DNA of 64,000 nt from Undibacterium hunanense (GTDB lineage Bacteria; Pseudomonadota; Gammaproteobacteria; Burkholderiales; Burkholderiaceae_D). Shown piece after piece: positions 8,255-17,043 of this stretch (within the stretch, counting starts at the first letter, position 1; each line of letters opens with the position of its first letter). Location: NCBI RefSeq assembly GCF_014284335.1, contig NZ_JACOGF010000001.1, positions 434,001 to 498,000 of the forward strand, written 5' to 3'. The notes beneath the pieces were generated by a model. It was given only the letters and a program-made list of their open reading frames with translations. It was not told the origin of the DNA and did no database searches. A program made the position numbers and the translations under genes.

Positions 8255-9226
8255 ATGCATCCCTCCTCTGTGCTTTTTCAGGATCAGTTGCCACCGGTGT
8301 TCTTACCGGTCTGCGATCACTATGCCGGCTCTGAAAAGCTCATGCGCAAGTCCATCGCCTTACAGCAGGAACTTGGCCCCATTTTCGATATCACGCTTGA
8401 CTGCGAAGACGGAGCAGCCGCCGGCAATGAAAAAGCCCATGCCGGATTGGTCGCCGCTTTGGTTTCAGGCGCAGGTAATCTGTTTCAACGCATAGGCGTG
8501 CGCGTGCACGACGTGCATCACCCTGCCTTCGAGCAGGATTTATCCATCATCCTGCCAGCTGCTGCCGCCAAACTGGCCTATGTAGTTTTACCTAAAGTAG
8601 ATAGTGCAGCCGAGGTGACGTCTGCTCTCAGCCGCATCAATCACCATGCCCGCAAGGCAGATGGTAGCCTGATCCCTGTCCATGTATTAATAGAAACACA
8701 TGGCGCCCTGGCTGAGGTAAGGCAAATTGCTGCCCTGCCCCAGGTGCAATGTCTGTCATTTGGCCTGATGGATTTTGTATCCGCCCATTATGGCGCCATT
8801 CCAGCCAGCGCCATGCGCTCGCCCGGGCAGTTTGAGCATCCACTGGTGTTGCGTGCCAAACTGGAAATAGCTGCGGCCTGTCATCATCATGGAAAAATTG
8901 CCTCGCATAATGTGACCACAGAAATCCGGGACAAAGACGTTGTCGCCAGCGATGCGCGCCGTGCCGCCCTGGAATGTGGCTATACCCGCATGTGGAGCAT
9001 CCATCCGGACCAGATTAAAGCCATAGTCAATGCGCTGACGCCCCCTAACCAGGAAGTCGATGAAGCCGTATCCATCCTCTCATCAGCCAAAGAGCATCAA
9101 TGGGGACCAATACAATGGCAAGGACAGCTACACGACCGCGCCAGTTACCGCTACTATTGGACAGTTTTAAAGAAGGCCCAGTTTGGGCAAGTTGTATTAC
9201 CAGAAGCAGCACGAGAATTACTCTAG
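8255..9226 (+). CDS. HpcH/HpaI aldolase / CoA-ester-lyase family protein
   Basis: 323 residues from the ATG at 8255 (MHPSSVLFQDQLPPVFLPVC). An in-frame GTG at 8210 lies inside the mdh stem-loop and is unlikely. The protein is of the citrate-lyase-beta / malyl-CoA-lyase family, a TIM barrel. Visible are the acidic metal-binding stretch FDITLDCEDGAAAGNEKAHA, the GVRVHDVHHP segment, the VHVLIETHGAL strand with its Glu, and FGLMDFVSAHYG. The family cleaves or forms C-C bonds of CoA thioesters such as malyl-CoA or citramalyl-CoA. The setting between mdh and acnA suggests an organic-acid CoA substrate, but I cannot name it. Confidence 0.85.
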   Translation: MHPSSVLFQDQLPPVFLPVCDHYAGSEKLMRKSIALQQELGPIFDITLDCEDGAAAGNEKAHAGLVAALVSGAGNLFQRIGVRVHDVHHPAFEQDLSIILPAAAAKLAYVVLPKVDSAAEVTSALSRINHHARKADGSLIPVHVLIETHGALAEVRQIAALPQVQCLSFGLMDFVSAHYGAIPASAMRSPGQFEHPLVLRAKLEIAAACHHHGKIASHNVTTEIRDKDVVASDARRAALECGYTRMWSIHPDQIKAIVNALTPPNQEVDEAVSILSSAKEHQWGPIQWQGQLHDRASYRYYWTVLKKAQFGQVVLPEAARELL

Positions 9227-9236
9227 GGAGACACTC

Positions 9237-9716
9237 ATGAAATTACTTTCTTTTATCAGCCTGGCATTTGCCGCATGCGCCATGCTCACTGCCAACGCCC
9301 ACGCAGTGGAAGCACCGCACAGCAAAACCAAGGCCAGCGCCAAAACAGCGAAACCGGCTGCGGCCCCGGCCAGCAAAGAAAGCGATGAGCCAGAACCAGA
9401 CATTCAACAACACAACAGTTTCGAATACAAATGCGAACTGGGTAATTCATTGACGATGTATATCAATCCTGAAGATACCGAACACGTTGCCATGCGCTGG
9501 AAAAAACGCCTGTATCGCCTGTCCAAGATAGAAACAACGACAGGTGCCGTACGTTTTGAAAACCGTAAATCAGGCCTGATCTGGATCGGTATTCCCGCCA
9601 AAGGCCTGTTGCTCGATTCACTCAAGGGTCAGCAACTGGCCAATGAATGCAAGACAGCAACGCCTGCACTGGCAGAAGTGGACAGCACCAAAGCAGCACC
9701 GACACTTATCAAATAG
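9237..9716 (+). CDS. secreted MliC-like protein (possible lysozyme inhibitor)
   Basis: 159 residues from the ATG at 9237, with AGGGAG six bases upstream and ten bases after the CoA-lyase stop. A signal peptide (about 1-22, ending AHA) is followed by a low-complexity Lys/Ala/Pro linker (about 24-50). The C-terminal domain starts FEYKCELGNSLTMYI and ends GQQLANEC. The paired Cys residues, and the FENRKSGLIWIGIPAKGLLLD strand pair that resembles the RYxxGxLxWWxKG signature, match the MliC/PliC beta-barrel that inhibits c-type lysozyme in the periplasm. Similarity is by eye, and the GLxW motif is altered, so the inhibitor function is inference. The placement between TCA genes is unexplained. Confidence 0.65.
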   Translation: MKLLSFISLAFAACAMLTANAHAVEAPHSKTKASAKTAKPAAAPASKESDEPEPDIQQHNSFEYKCELGNSLTMYINPEDTEHVAMRWKKRLYRLSKIETTTGAVRFENRKSGLIWIGIPAKGLLLDSLKGQQLANECKTATPALAEVDSTKAAPTLIK

Positions 9717-9754
9717 CATTCATAAAATTAGATTCACCAAATAAGATTCATCAA
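9713..9754. repeat. 14-bp tandem repeat at the stop codon of the MliC-like gene
   Basis: Three exact-length 14-bp units, ATAGCATTCATAAA, ATTAGATTCACCAA and ATAAGATTCATCAA, then a partial ATAAAAAA. The first unit contains the TAG stop. It is the same period and placement as the arrays after gltA, acnA, metC and yaaA. Confidence 0.65.
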
Positions 9755-9814
9755 ATAAAAAAGTAGTAGCAAGTAAATTTTCTGATCGTTGATTTTTGTA
9801 AATAAGGAACAGCC

Positions 9815-12550
9815 ATGAGCCAAAATGCGTACAAAGATGCATTCAAAACCCTGAAAGATTTCAAAATTTCAGACACCAAGAAAGGCAAGTTCTTTTCTTT
9901 GCCCGCACTGGAAAAAAATCTCGGTGTAAAAATCTCCCGCCTGCCAGTTTCCATTCGCGTGGTGCTGGAATCGGTATTGCGTAACTGCGACGGCAAAAAA
10001 GTTACTGACGAACACGTCAAGCAATTGGCAAACTGGGGCGCTACTGCCGCCCGCACCGATGAAATTCCTTTCGTCGTGTCCCGCGTTGTTCTGCAAGATT
10101 TTACCGGCGTACCTTTGCTGGCCGATCTGGCCGCCATGCGTAACGTTGCAGCCAAACAAGGCAAAAATCCAAAGAACATCGAACCGCTGGTTCCAGTGGA
10201 TCTGGTAGTTGATCACTCAGTACAAATCGATCATTTCCGCGAAAAGAAAGCGCTGGACCTGAACATGAAACTGGAATTCTCGCGCAATAACGAGCGTTAT
10301 CAGTTCATGAAATGGGGTATGCAGGCATTTGATACTTTTGGCGTGGTTCCTCCAGGCTTTGGTATCGTTCACCAGGTTAACCTGGAATACCTGGCACGCG
10401 GTGTACACAAAATCAAGGATGCCAAGAAAAACGAAGTGTACTATCCAGACACACTGGTAGGTACTGATTCCCACACCACCATGATCAACGGTATCGGCGT
10501 TGTCGGCTGGGGCGTGGGCGGCATCGAAGCCGAAGCCGGCATGCTGGGTCAACCGGTCTACTTCCTGACACCTGACGTCGTCGGCGTCAACCTGACTGGC
10601 GCATTGCGCGAAGGCTGCACTGCAACGGATCTGGTATTGACTATCACAGAATTGCTGCGTAAAGCCAAGGTCGTTGGCAAGTTTGTTGAATTCTTCGGCG
10701 AAGGCACACGTTCCCTGTCACTGACAGACCGCGCCACCATCGCCAACATGGCACCGGAATACGGCGCGACCATGGGCTTCTTCCCGGTTGATGAAGCGAC
10801 CATCGACTACTTCAAAGGCACAGGCCGCACCAAGGCAGAAATCGATGCATTCGAAGGCTATTTCAAAGCCCAGAAAATGTTCGGCATCCCTGCTGCTGGC
10901 GACATTGATTACACCACAGAAATCTCTCTGGATCTGTCCACTGTTGCCCCTTCCCTGGCTGGCCCCAAGCGTCCACAGGATCGCATCGAAATCGGTCACG
11001 TCAAATCGACATTCGCTGACTTGTTTGCCAAGCCGACATCCGAAAACGGCTTCAACAAAAAAGCTGAAGACCTGGATGCGGTGTACACCAATAGTGATGG
11101 CGTCAAAGTCAAAAACGGCGATGTATTGATCGCTGCGATTACATCCTGCACCAACACATCCAATCCTAGCGTCTTGCTGGCAGCTGGCTTGCTGGCCAAG
11201 AAAGCCGTAGAAGCTGGCTTGAAAGTAGCACCACACATCAAAACTTCGCTGGCACCTGGTTCGCGCGTTGTGACCAAATACCTGGAAGCAGCAGGCTTGC
11301 TGCCTTACCTGGAAAAACTCGGCTTCGGCGTCACTGCTTATGGCTGCACAACCTGTATCGGCAATGCCGGTGACCTGACACCTGCAATGAATGAAGCGAT
11401 CGTTGCCAACGACATCGTGGCATCAGCCATCCTGTCTGGCAACCGTAACTTTGAAGCACGTATTCACCCGAATATCCGCTCCAACTTCCTGGCATCCCCT
11501 CCTTTGGTAGTTGCCTACGCCATCGCTGGCAACATGACCAGAGATCTGATGACAGAGCCAGTTGGCCGCGTCAAAGGCAAGGATATTTTCCTGGGCGACA
11601 TCTGGCCTACCAGCGCTGAAATCAACAAGCTGATGAAGTTTGCGATGAATTCCAAGACCTTCAAGGAAAACTACGCAGACGTCAAAGGCGCACCAGGCAA
11701 GCTGTGGGAAAACATCCAGGGTGTGGCAGAAGGCGAAGTCTACAACTGGCCTACCTCTACCTACATCGCTGAACCACCATTCTTTGCTGATTTCACGATG
11801 GAACCAAAAGCAGCGGCGACTGGCATCAGTGGCGCGCGCGCCCTGGGCGTGTTTGGTGATTCCATCACGACAGATCACATCTCGCCAGCCGGTTCGATCA
11901 AAGAATCCAGCCCGGCAGGTAAATGGCTGAAAGAAAACGGCGTTCTGAAGGCTGATTTCAATTCCTACGGCTCACGTCGTGGTAACCACGAAATCATGAT
12001 GCGCGGCACATTCGCCAACGTGCGTATCAAAAACCTGATGATCCCGGCGAAAGAAGATGGTTCCCGCGTTGAAGGCGGCGAAACCCTGTTCCAGCCTACC
12101 GGCGAACCTATGGCCATCTACGATGCAGCGATGAAATACATTGCTGACGGCGTACCAACCATGATTTTCGGCGGCGAAGAATACGGCACAGGCTCTTCCC
12201 GCGACTGGGCAGCAAAAGGTACGCAATTGCTGGGCGTGAAAGCTGTCATCGCCCGTTCTTTTGAACGTATCCACCGCTCCAACCTGGTCGGCATGGGCGT
12301 ATTGCCACTGCAATTCCTTGGTAGCGACAGTGTTGACAGTCTGGGCATCACAGGCACTGAATCCTACGACCTGAAAGGCATAGAAGATGAAATCAAGCCA
12401 CAGCAAGAAGTGACTCTGGTCATCAACCGTGCCAATGGCGACAAACAGGAAGTTAAAGTCCTGTTGCGTATCGATACACCGATCGAAGTTGACTACTACA
12501 AACATGGCGGTATTCTGCCATTCGTATTGCGTCAATTGCTGGCCGCTTAA
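9815..12550 (+). CDS. acnA: aconitate hydratase A
   Basis: 911 residues, the full length of the AcnA/IRP-type aconitase that interconverts citrate and isocitrate in the cytoplasm. The [4Fe-4S] ligands are the Cys of [12 protein letters not shown] (about residue 446) and the pair in [11 protein letters not shown] (about 512-515). The substrate loops [22 protein letters not shown] and [19 protein letters not shown] and the swivelling C-terminal domain ([18 protein letters not shown]) are all present. An AAGGA Shine-Dalgarno lies seven bases before the ATG. It completes the mdh-side TCA group. The stop runs straight into a 13-bp tandem repeat, with a terminator about 115 nt further on. Confidence 0.98.
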   Translation: MSQNAYKDAFKTLKDFKISDTKKGKFFSLPALEKNLGVKISRLPVSIRVVLESVLRNCDGKKVTDEHVKQLANWGATAARTDEIPFVVSRVVLQDFTGVPLLADLAAMRNVAAKQGKNPKNIEPLVPVDLVVDHSVQIDHFREKKALDLNMKLEFSRNNERYQFMKWGMQAFDTFGVVPPGFGIVHQVNLEYLARGVHKIKDAKKNEVYYPDTLVGTDSHTTMINGIGVVGWGVGGIEAEAGMLGQPVYFLTPDVVGVNLTGALREGCTATDLVLTITELLRKAKVVGKFVEFFGEGTRSLSLTDRATIANMAPEYGATMGFFPVDEATIDYFKGTGRTKAEIDAFEGYFKAQKMFGIPAAGDIDYTTEISLDLSTVAPSLAGPKRPQDRIEIGHVKSTFADLFAKPTSENGFNKKAEDLDAVYTNSDGVKVKNGDVLIAAITSCTNTSNPSVLLAAGLLAKKAVEAGLKVAPHIKTSLAPGSRVVTKYLEAAGLLPYLEKLGFGVTAYGCTTCIGNAGDLTPAMNEAIVANDIVASAILSGNRNFEARIHPNIRSNFLASPPLVVAYAIAGNMTRDLMTEPVGRVKGKDIFLGDIWPTSAEINKLMKFAMNSKTFKENYADVKGAPGKLWENIQGVAEGEVYNWPTSTYIAEPPFFADFTMEPKAAATGISGARALGVFGDSITTDHISPAGSIKESSPAGKWLKENGVLKADFNSYGSRRGNHEIMMRGTFANVRIKNLMIPAKEDGSRVEGGETLFQPTGEPMAIYDAAMKYIADGVPTMIFGGEEYGTGSSRDWAAKGTQLLGVKAVIARSFERIHRSNLVGMGVLPLQFLGSDSVDSLGITGTESYDLKGIEDEIKPQQEVTLVINRANGDKQEVKVLLRIDTPIEVDYYKHGGILPFVLRQLLAA

Positions 12551-12600
12551 TTAGTACAAATCATTAGTACAAATCATTAGTACAAATCATTAGTACACAT
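12550..12600. repeat. 13-bp tandem repeat at the acnA stop codon
   Basis: ATTAGTACAAATC occurs three times in perfect tandem (12550-12588), followed by a fourth truncated copy ATTAGTACACAT. The last base of the acnA stop is the first base of the array. This is the cleanest of five such arrays in the window. Confidence 0.92.
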
Positions 12601-12623
12601 AAGCGACACAGATAAGTTACATC

Positions 12624-12697
12624 CATGTGCAGCACATGAATCCCCATCATGGGGATTCAGACAGAAAGGTGAATTTCTTTTGAAATTCACCTTTTTT
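12624..12697 (+). terminator. acnA terminator: three consecutive hairpins, the last with a T tail
   Basis: Hairpin 1: CATGTG / CACATG (12624-12638, three-base loop). Hairpin 2: GAATCCCCA / TGGGGATTC (12638-12658, three-base loop). Hairpin 3: AAGGTGAATTTC / GAAATTCACCTT (12666-12693, TTTT loop), running into a T6 tract. The third is a canonical strong terminator; the first two may protect the acnA 3' end. Confidence 0.9.
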
Positions 12698-12782
12698 CTT
12701 TGGTGCTGCAGTGATGCAAGAATGATGTAAGCAAGGACATTTAAGCTTGTCGCATCTTACAAGTACAAATCTGGAGACAACT

Positions 12783-13019
12783 ATGTGGAAAATTCTCGTC
12801 GGCTTTATTATTTTTGCAGTCGTGGCCCTGTTCATTATTTTCAAGGCAGGTGACAAGGTCGATATGCAAGGTGAAGCGGCCGGCCATAATCCGACAGAAG
12901 TCCATTCGGCTTCAGCAAGCGCATCTGAACCAACACCACCGCCTGCACCTGTCGCAGCATCAACGGCATCTGTACCGGCACCTGCATCTGACGCAAGCGC
13001 CAGCAGCGCAAGTAAATAA
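12783..13019 (+). CDS. small membrane-anchored Ala/Pro/Ser-rich protein
   Basis: 78 residues from MWKILVGFIIFAVVALF, with a GGAGAC Shine-Dalgarno upstream of the ATG at 12783. One N-terminal membrane helix (about 3-22) is followed by a short conserved-looking segment (KAGDKVDMQGE) and a low-complexity tail of Ser, Ala and Pro. The layout, a single anchor with a disordered tail, suggests an inner-membrane or periplasmic small protein. I recognise no function. It has its own leader after the acnA terminator. Confidence 0.7.
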   Translation: MWKILVGFIIFAVVALFIIFKAGDKVDMQGEAAGHNPTEVHSASASASEPTPPPAPVAASTASVPAPASDASASSASK

Positions 13020-13085
13020 TTTATCACAATGGGCCGGCCGCTTGCGGTCTGCCCATTTCCATTTTCATATTCACGTCCCTTTATC

Positions 13086-13118
13086 AGGCAAGTCCAAGGC
13101 AATTCCAGTGCAATTCAG
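13086..13118. repeat. 11-bp tandem repeat downstream of the metC stop
   Basis: Three 11-bp units on the plus strand: AGGCAAGTCCA, AGGCAATTCCA and GTGCAATTCAG, beginning 17 nt past the metC stop in the direction of transcription. A second, 7-bp duplication (CTCAGGC twice, 13128-13141) spans the stop codon itself. Confidence 0.55.
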
Positions 13119-13135
13119 CCGTGGCTACTCAGGCC

Positions 13136-14317
13136 TCAGGCTATTTGTGCCAATGCCTGCTCAATATCGGCGATCAGATCTGTGCTATCTTCCAACCCTA
13201 TATTGAAACGCACCAGTATGCCTTTGTGTGACCAGTGCTGACGCATTTGTTCGATGCGATAAGGAACACACAAACTATGCGCCCCACCCCAGCTAAAACC
13301 GATCTTGAACAGCTTCAGGCTATCGACAAAACGATCAGTCTGTTGTTCAGTATATTTTTCGTCAAATAAAACCGAGAACAGACCACCTGCACCAGTAAAA
13401 TCGCGCTGCCAGATTGCATGCCCCGGACTACCCGGCAATGCAGGATGCAATACCGTGCTGATTTCCGGACGGTCTTTCAACCATGCAGCGACCTTGCGCG
13501 CACTTTGATCATGCGCCTGGAAACGCAATTGCAGCGTAGGCAAATTACGCAATACCAGATAAACGTCATCCATGCCCACGCCAAAGCCGAGACGCATATG
13601 CGCTGTCTGCAAGCGGATATTCAATGCGCGGTCACGGGTAATCACTGCCCCCATCAAGACATCCGAACCACCGCTCTGGTATTTGGTCAGCGCCTGCATG
13701 ATGATATCGACACCATGTGCAAACGCTGGAAAAGCAATCCCGCCAGACCAGGTATTGTCCAGCGCCACCAATACTCCACGCGCATGGGCAGCCGCACAGA
13801 TCGCCGGCACGTCCGGTACTTCCATGGAAACTGAGCCGGGTGCCTCGGCCCAGATCAATTTGGTATTGTCGCGAATCAGTGCGGCAATGTCTGCCCCGAT
13901 CAGCGGGTCATAATAACTGACGCTGACACCGAAACTGCGTGACAGCCAGTCTGCCAGTTCACGGTTCGGGCTATAAACATTGTCAGGGATCAGCACATGG
14001 TCACCGCTGGCCAAAAAAGCCATGTTCACCAGCGTAATGGCTGCCAGCCCGCTGGGGGTCAGCAGGCAATGCTTGCCCTGCTCTATGTCAGCCAACCTGG
14101 CTTCCAGTGTGAAACTGGTCGGCGTGCCATGCAGTCCATAGGTGTAAGCAGATTTGTCTTGCCAGCTTCTGGAGCGCATGGACGCCACATCCGTGAACAA
14201 CACGGTGGAAGCATGATGTATCGCGACAGGGAAAGCGCCAAAACCGTCTGGTGCTTCGTAATCGCTATGAATGACACGGGTATTGAATCCGCGTTGAGAG
14301 TTTGAATTTTCCGGCAT
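13136..14317 (-). CDS. metC: cystathionine beta-lyase
   Basis: 393 residues of the Cys/Met-metabolism PLP family. Visible are SAYTYGLHGTPTSFTLEARLADIEQG, LTPSGLAAITLVNMAFL, the phosphate/ring-contacting VALDNTWSGG, and the PLP lysine in QALTKYQSGGSD (about residue 210). SGGSDVLMGA is typical of cystathionine beta-lyase rather than the gamma-synthase. It would cleave cystathionine to homocysteine, pyruvate and ammonia in methionine synthesis. It stands alone, convergent with the small membrane-protein gene. Confidence 0.92.
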   Translation of the reverse strand: MPENSNSQRGFNTRVIHSDYEAPDGFGAFPVAIHHASTVLFTDVASMRSRSWQDKSAYTYGLHGTPTSFTLEARLADIEQGKHCLLTPSGLAAITLVNMAFLASGDHVLIPDNVYSPNRELADWLSRSFGVSVSYYDPLIGADIAALIRDNTKLIWAEAPGSVSMEVPDVPAICAAAHARGVLVALDNTWSGGIAFPAFAHGVDIIMQALTKYQSGGSDVLMGAVITRDRALNIRLQTAHMRLGFGVGMDDVYLVLRNLPTLQLRFQAHDQSARKVAAWLKDRPEISTVLHPALPGSPGHAIWQRDFTGAGGLFSVLFDEKYTEQQTDRFVDSLKLFKIGFSWGGAHSLCVPYRIEQMRQHWSHKGILVRFNIGLEDSTDLIADIEQALAQIA

Positions 14318-14778
14318 GGCTACTTTTCTTTGATGAAGATATCAAGAGTCGAATAGCAATGTTAACGCAGAACCGGGGCTTTATGCTTCGTGAATACATC
14401 TGAACTCATTTCATCAATAGGAATGAGTGCGGGCAACGCGATTCGGGATGTAGCGCAAAGCGCAAGGCTAGCACTTGCAGCTAAGGTTGGTGCTCTGGCA
14501 AGCCCACGTATGAAGCAAACGCATCTCGCCCGGAAAATCTGTGCAGTGTGCTTGAAGTATGACACAGCATGAAGACATAGTTTTTCGCACTTTTTTCACG
14601 CCTTCACATGTCTTCGCGTGTAAGCTTCTGGTGCTGCATGTCGATCTGTAGCCAAACACTTGCCCGCTTTCGGCCAAGCAACTGCTTACCACTTGCCACT
14701 GAACCACTGAGCTAAACGGAAGGTCCGCTATGCCGCGTCATCATACATCGCGTCCAGAAATCGCCTGACGGAATATTA
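14318..14778. other. 461-bp region without a supported gene
   Basis: Short open frames occur on both strands (for example 14362-14565 and 14468-14707 minus), but none has a plausible Shine-Dalgarno or recognisable composition. A tRNA-like D-arm sequence on the minus strand near 14700 is not followed by a T-loop. The region borders the AT-richer metallopeptidase gene and may be a junction of inserted DNA. Confidence 0.4.
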
Positions 14779-15666
14779 ATGGCTAAATTAGAAAAAACAG
14801 CTAAATTGAATCATCGGAAATTTATAATTTCAGCAGGCTGCATCATATTTCTACTTGCTATCGGCATTTTATTAAATAAGCCCGTATTTTTAAAATCAGT
14901 AATAGCGAAATATAAGTCGACAGATCACTTTATAACTCTGGCGGAAGATTCGCGGATAAGGTACGAAAAAAATGCGCAGGAAGATGCAATTGCATTGAGG
15001 GAAATTCTAAATGCCAGTCAACGTAAAGTGGAAGTTGCTCTGAATGCACATTTTGAAAAACCGATAGAAATTTATGTTTGCGCATCTCAGGACACATTCA
15101 ATGAATACGTATTTTTATCAAAAAATGTCAGGGGGGCTGTGTATTGGGGAAAATTATTTTTATCTCCCGGTGCCTTTGGTCGCGGTGAAGAATCTCTCGC
15201 TGAGTTAACTACGCATGAGCTCACGCACTATCTTTTTTATACCCACCTTGGAGAAAAAGCACATATTAACAATATCCCTATTTGGTTCAGGGAGGGAATT
15301 GCTGTTTATGTCGCGGATGGCGGTCCGGCTTACACCAAATACAAAGATGTATCTGCATTAATGAGCAGTGAGGAAAAAGAGGCCTACCTGTCTGGAAATA
15401 TTGACTTTTGGTTTACGAGTGCGAATCCCGCTGATGCTGTTACAAAGAATGGGGCCGCAAACTGGCTTATATACAGAGTTGGCGCATCGTTTGTACATTA
15501 TATGCACGATTCTCAACCTGAAAATTTCGAAAAACTAATGCAGCTTTTACTATCCGGAACTGAGTTTCCTCAAGCGCTCGAAGTCTCATATGGGAAAAAT
15601 AGTGAGCTTCTGCGTAAAGAGTTTTCTCAATATCTGGCCAAAAAAGATGTTCTGAAAGAGAGTTAG
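14779..15666 (+). CDS. membrane-anchored putative zinc metallopeptidase (HExxH)
   Basis: 295 residues. One N-terminal membrane helix (about 14-32) places the rest outside the cytoplasm. The zinc motif HELTH (H146, E147, H150) and a downstream WFREGIAVYVADGG, whose Glu at about 172 would be the third ligand, match gluzincin (peptidase MA-like) enzymes. Spacing between the motifs is normal for the clan. Codon use is AT-richer than in neighbouring genes, the gene stands alone, and 461 bp of gene-free DNA precede it, suggesting acquisition. The substrate is unknown; homology is inferred from motif and layout only. Confidence 0.75.
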   Translation: MAKLEKTAKLNHRKFIISAGCIIFLLAIGILLNKPVFLKSVIAKYKSTDHFITLAEDSRIRYEKNAQEDAIALREILNASQRKVEVALNAHFEKPIEIYVCASQDTFNEYVFLSKNVRGAVYWGKLFLSPGAFGRGEESLAELTTHELTHYLFYTHLGEKAHINNIPIWFREGIAVYVADGGPAYTKYKDVSALMSSEEKEAYLSGNIDFWFTSANPADAVTKNGAANWLIYRVGASFVHYMHDSQPENFEKLMQLLLSGTEFPQALEVSYGKNSELLRKEFSQYLAKKDVLKES

Positions 15667-15798
15667 ATTGCGCAAATGAATCTTAACGTCATATCCTGGT
15701 GAAACTTATTGGCCCAACCGAAATATCGATTTTCAAAACGCAGGCTGGATTGATCTTCCCCCCTCCCCTTATTAAGACGACGGTAAATCAGTATCTGT

Positions 15799-16524
15799 AT
15801 GCAAAAAATCCGCGTAGCCACATTCCAGCGTCAGCCCTTATTCGATGACATTGCGAGCACCCTGGTTCGTCTGCAGGATGATTTGGCCTGGTGTGACAAA
15901 CAAGGCGTTGAACTGGCTGTATTTCCTGAGTGTTATTTGCAGGGATACACCAGCGATCAGCAAATCATTGCACGTCGGGCCATCGCTGTTGACAGCCCTT
16001 CGTTCAATGACATACTGACGAAGTTATCCCCTTTTTCGACCGATGTGATTATTGGTTTTGTTGAGCAAGGTATGGATGGTTTCTATAACTCTGCGGCCCT
16101 GATCAGCAAGGGTAAGCTGCGCGGCATTTACGCCAAGAATCACCCGCAAGAACAGGCTTTTTTACCAGGCCGTGACATGCCTGTTTTTCAAAAATCAGGT
16201 TTTTTGTTTGGCATCAATATCTGCTTTGACGCAAACTTTCCCGGTTGCGCAAAACGGCTCAGTACACAATCTGCCCGTCTGATCTGTTACCCGCTCAATA
16301 ATATGCTTGCTGTCGCCACTGCCGACAAATGGCGGCACAAGAGTGTAGAGAATCTGCGCCAGAGAGCCATGGAAACTGCTTGCTGGGTCGTTTCTTCTGA
16401 CGTTGTAGGTATATCGGATGGCAAGCTTAGCCACGGCTGTACATGCATAGTCAACCCGCAAGGCGACATAGTCGCCCGCGTGACGGAAGGGGTTGAGGGT
16501 GTAGTGGTTTTTGACGTAGGATAA
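15799..16524 (+). CDS. carbon-nitrogen hydrolase (nitrilase superfamily)
   Basis: 241 residues. The Glu-Lys-Cys triad is visible: E44 in FPECYLQGY, K113 in YAKNHPQEQ and C142 in INICFDANFPG. Together with the opening VATFQRQPLFDD this defines a nitrilase-superfamily amidase acting on a C-N bond in a small molecule in the cytoplasm. The protein is short for the family, as in simple amidase branches. No partner gene identifies the substrate. The Shine-Dalgarno is weak. Confidence 0.85.
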   Translation: MQKIRVATFQRQPLFDDIASTLVRLQDDLAWCDKQGVELAVFPECYLQGYTSDQQIIARRAIAVDSPSFNDILTKLSPFSTDVIIGFVEQGMDGFYNSAALISKGKLRGIYAKNHPQEQAFLPGRDMPVFQKSGFLFGINICFDANFPGCAKRLSTQSARLICYPLNNMLAVATADKWRHKSVENLRQRAMETACWVVSSDVVGISDGKLSHGCTCIVNPQGDIVARVTEGVEGVVVFDVG

Positions 16525-16572
16525 AGTGCGTCAATCAGGCCATGATTATGGTCATAGCCCGGGCCCGGTGAT

Positions 16573-17043
16573 TTACTTGACTGGCTTGCCTTGTGGCTGT
16601 GCCGTTTTATTTTTCCTGGTTTTTGCAGGCGGGATCAGTTCCAGCACAAAATCCTTGCTGACTTTGCCATCGTCCGATTGCCAGACACCACGTATGACAT
16701 TGTCCTTCAGTTCACCATCCCACTGACCGGACACATCCGTACCGTCTTCGGATTCTTCCATGCTGAGTTTATTGCCGCTGATTTCACCGGCAAGCAAAAT
16801 CTTGTTGCCATGATTGCGCTTGCCGCCAGCTACGACATAGTTACCTTCGACGCTATCCCTGTCTTCTGCCTTGGGCTGTATATGCATGGTCACCTTGTCA
16901 TCACCGAGCTTGCCGCGCAGTTCCACCGGTTTGGCAAACTGCGGATTTGACATAGGCGCAAATGGCTGAGCCTGCACCGGCAAACCCAAGCCACTCATCA
17001 ATACAAGCGGCAATAGCGCTTTCAACACTGACATGACGCGCAT
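16573..17043 (-). CDS. secreted protein of unknown function, coupled to rimO
   Basis: 156 residues from the ATG at 17043, which overlaps the rimO stop (TGATG). An earlier in-frame start six codons upstream is possible but less likely. A signal peptide (about 1-25, ending VQA) is followed by a beta-rich domain with repeated strand patterns (VTMHIQPKAEDRDSVEGNYV, ISGNKLSMEESEDGTDVSGQWDGEL) and a basic tail (PPAKTRKNKTAQPQGKPVK). The alternating strands resemble small periplasmic beta-sandwich proteins. I do not recognise the family. Confidence 0.7.
   Translation of the reverse strand: MRVMSVLKALLPLVLMSGLGLPVQAQPFAPMSNPQFAKPVELRGKLGDDKVTMHIQPKAEDRDSVEGNYVVAGGKRNHGNKILLAGEISGNKLSMEESEDGTDVSGQWDGELKDNVIRGVWQSDDGKVSKDFVLELIPPAKTRKNKTAQPQGKPVK

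Noticed and set aside
14640..14720. tRNA-like sequence on the minus strand (TTTAGCTCAGTGGT, D-arm-like)
   Set aside because: No T-loop GGTTCGA-type sequence, no closing acceptor stem and no anticodon arm of proper size follow; chance resemblance.
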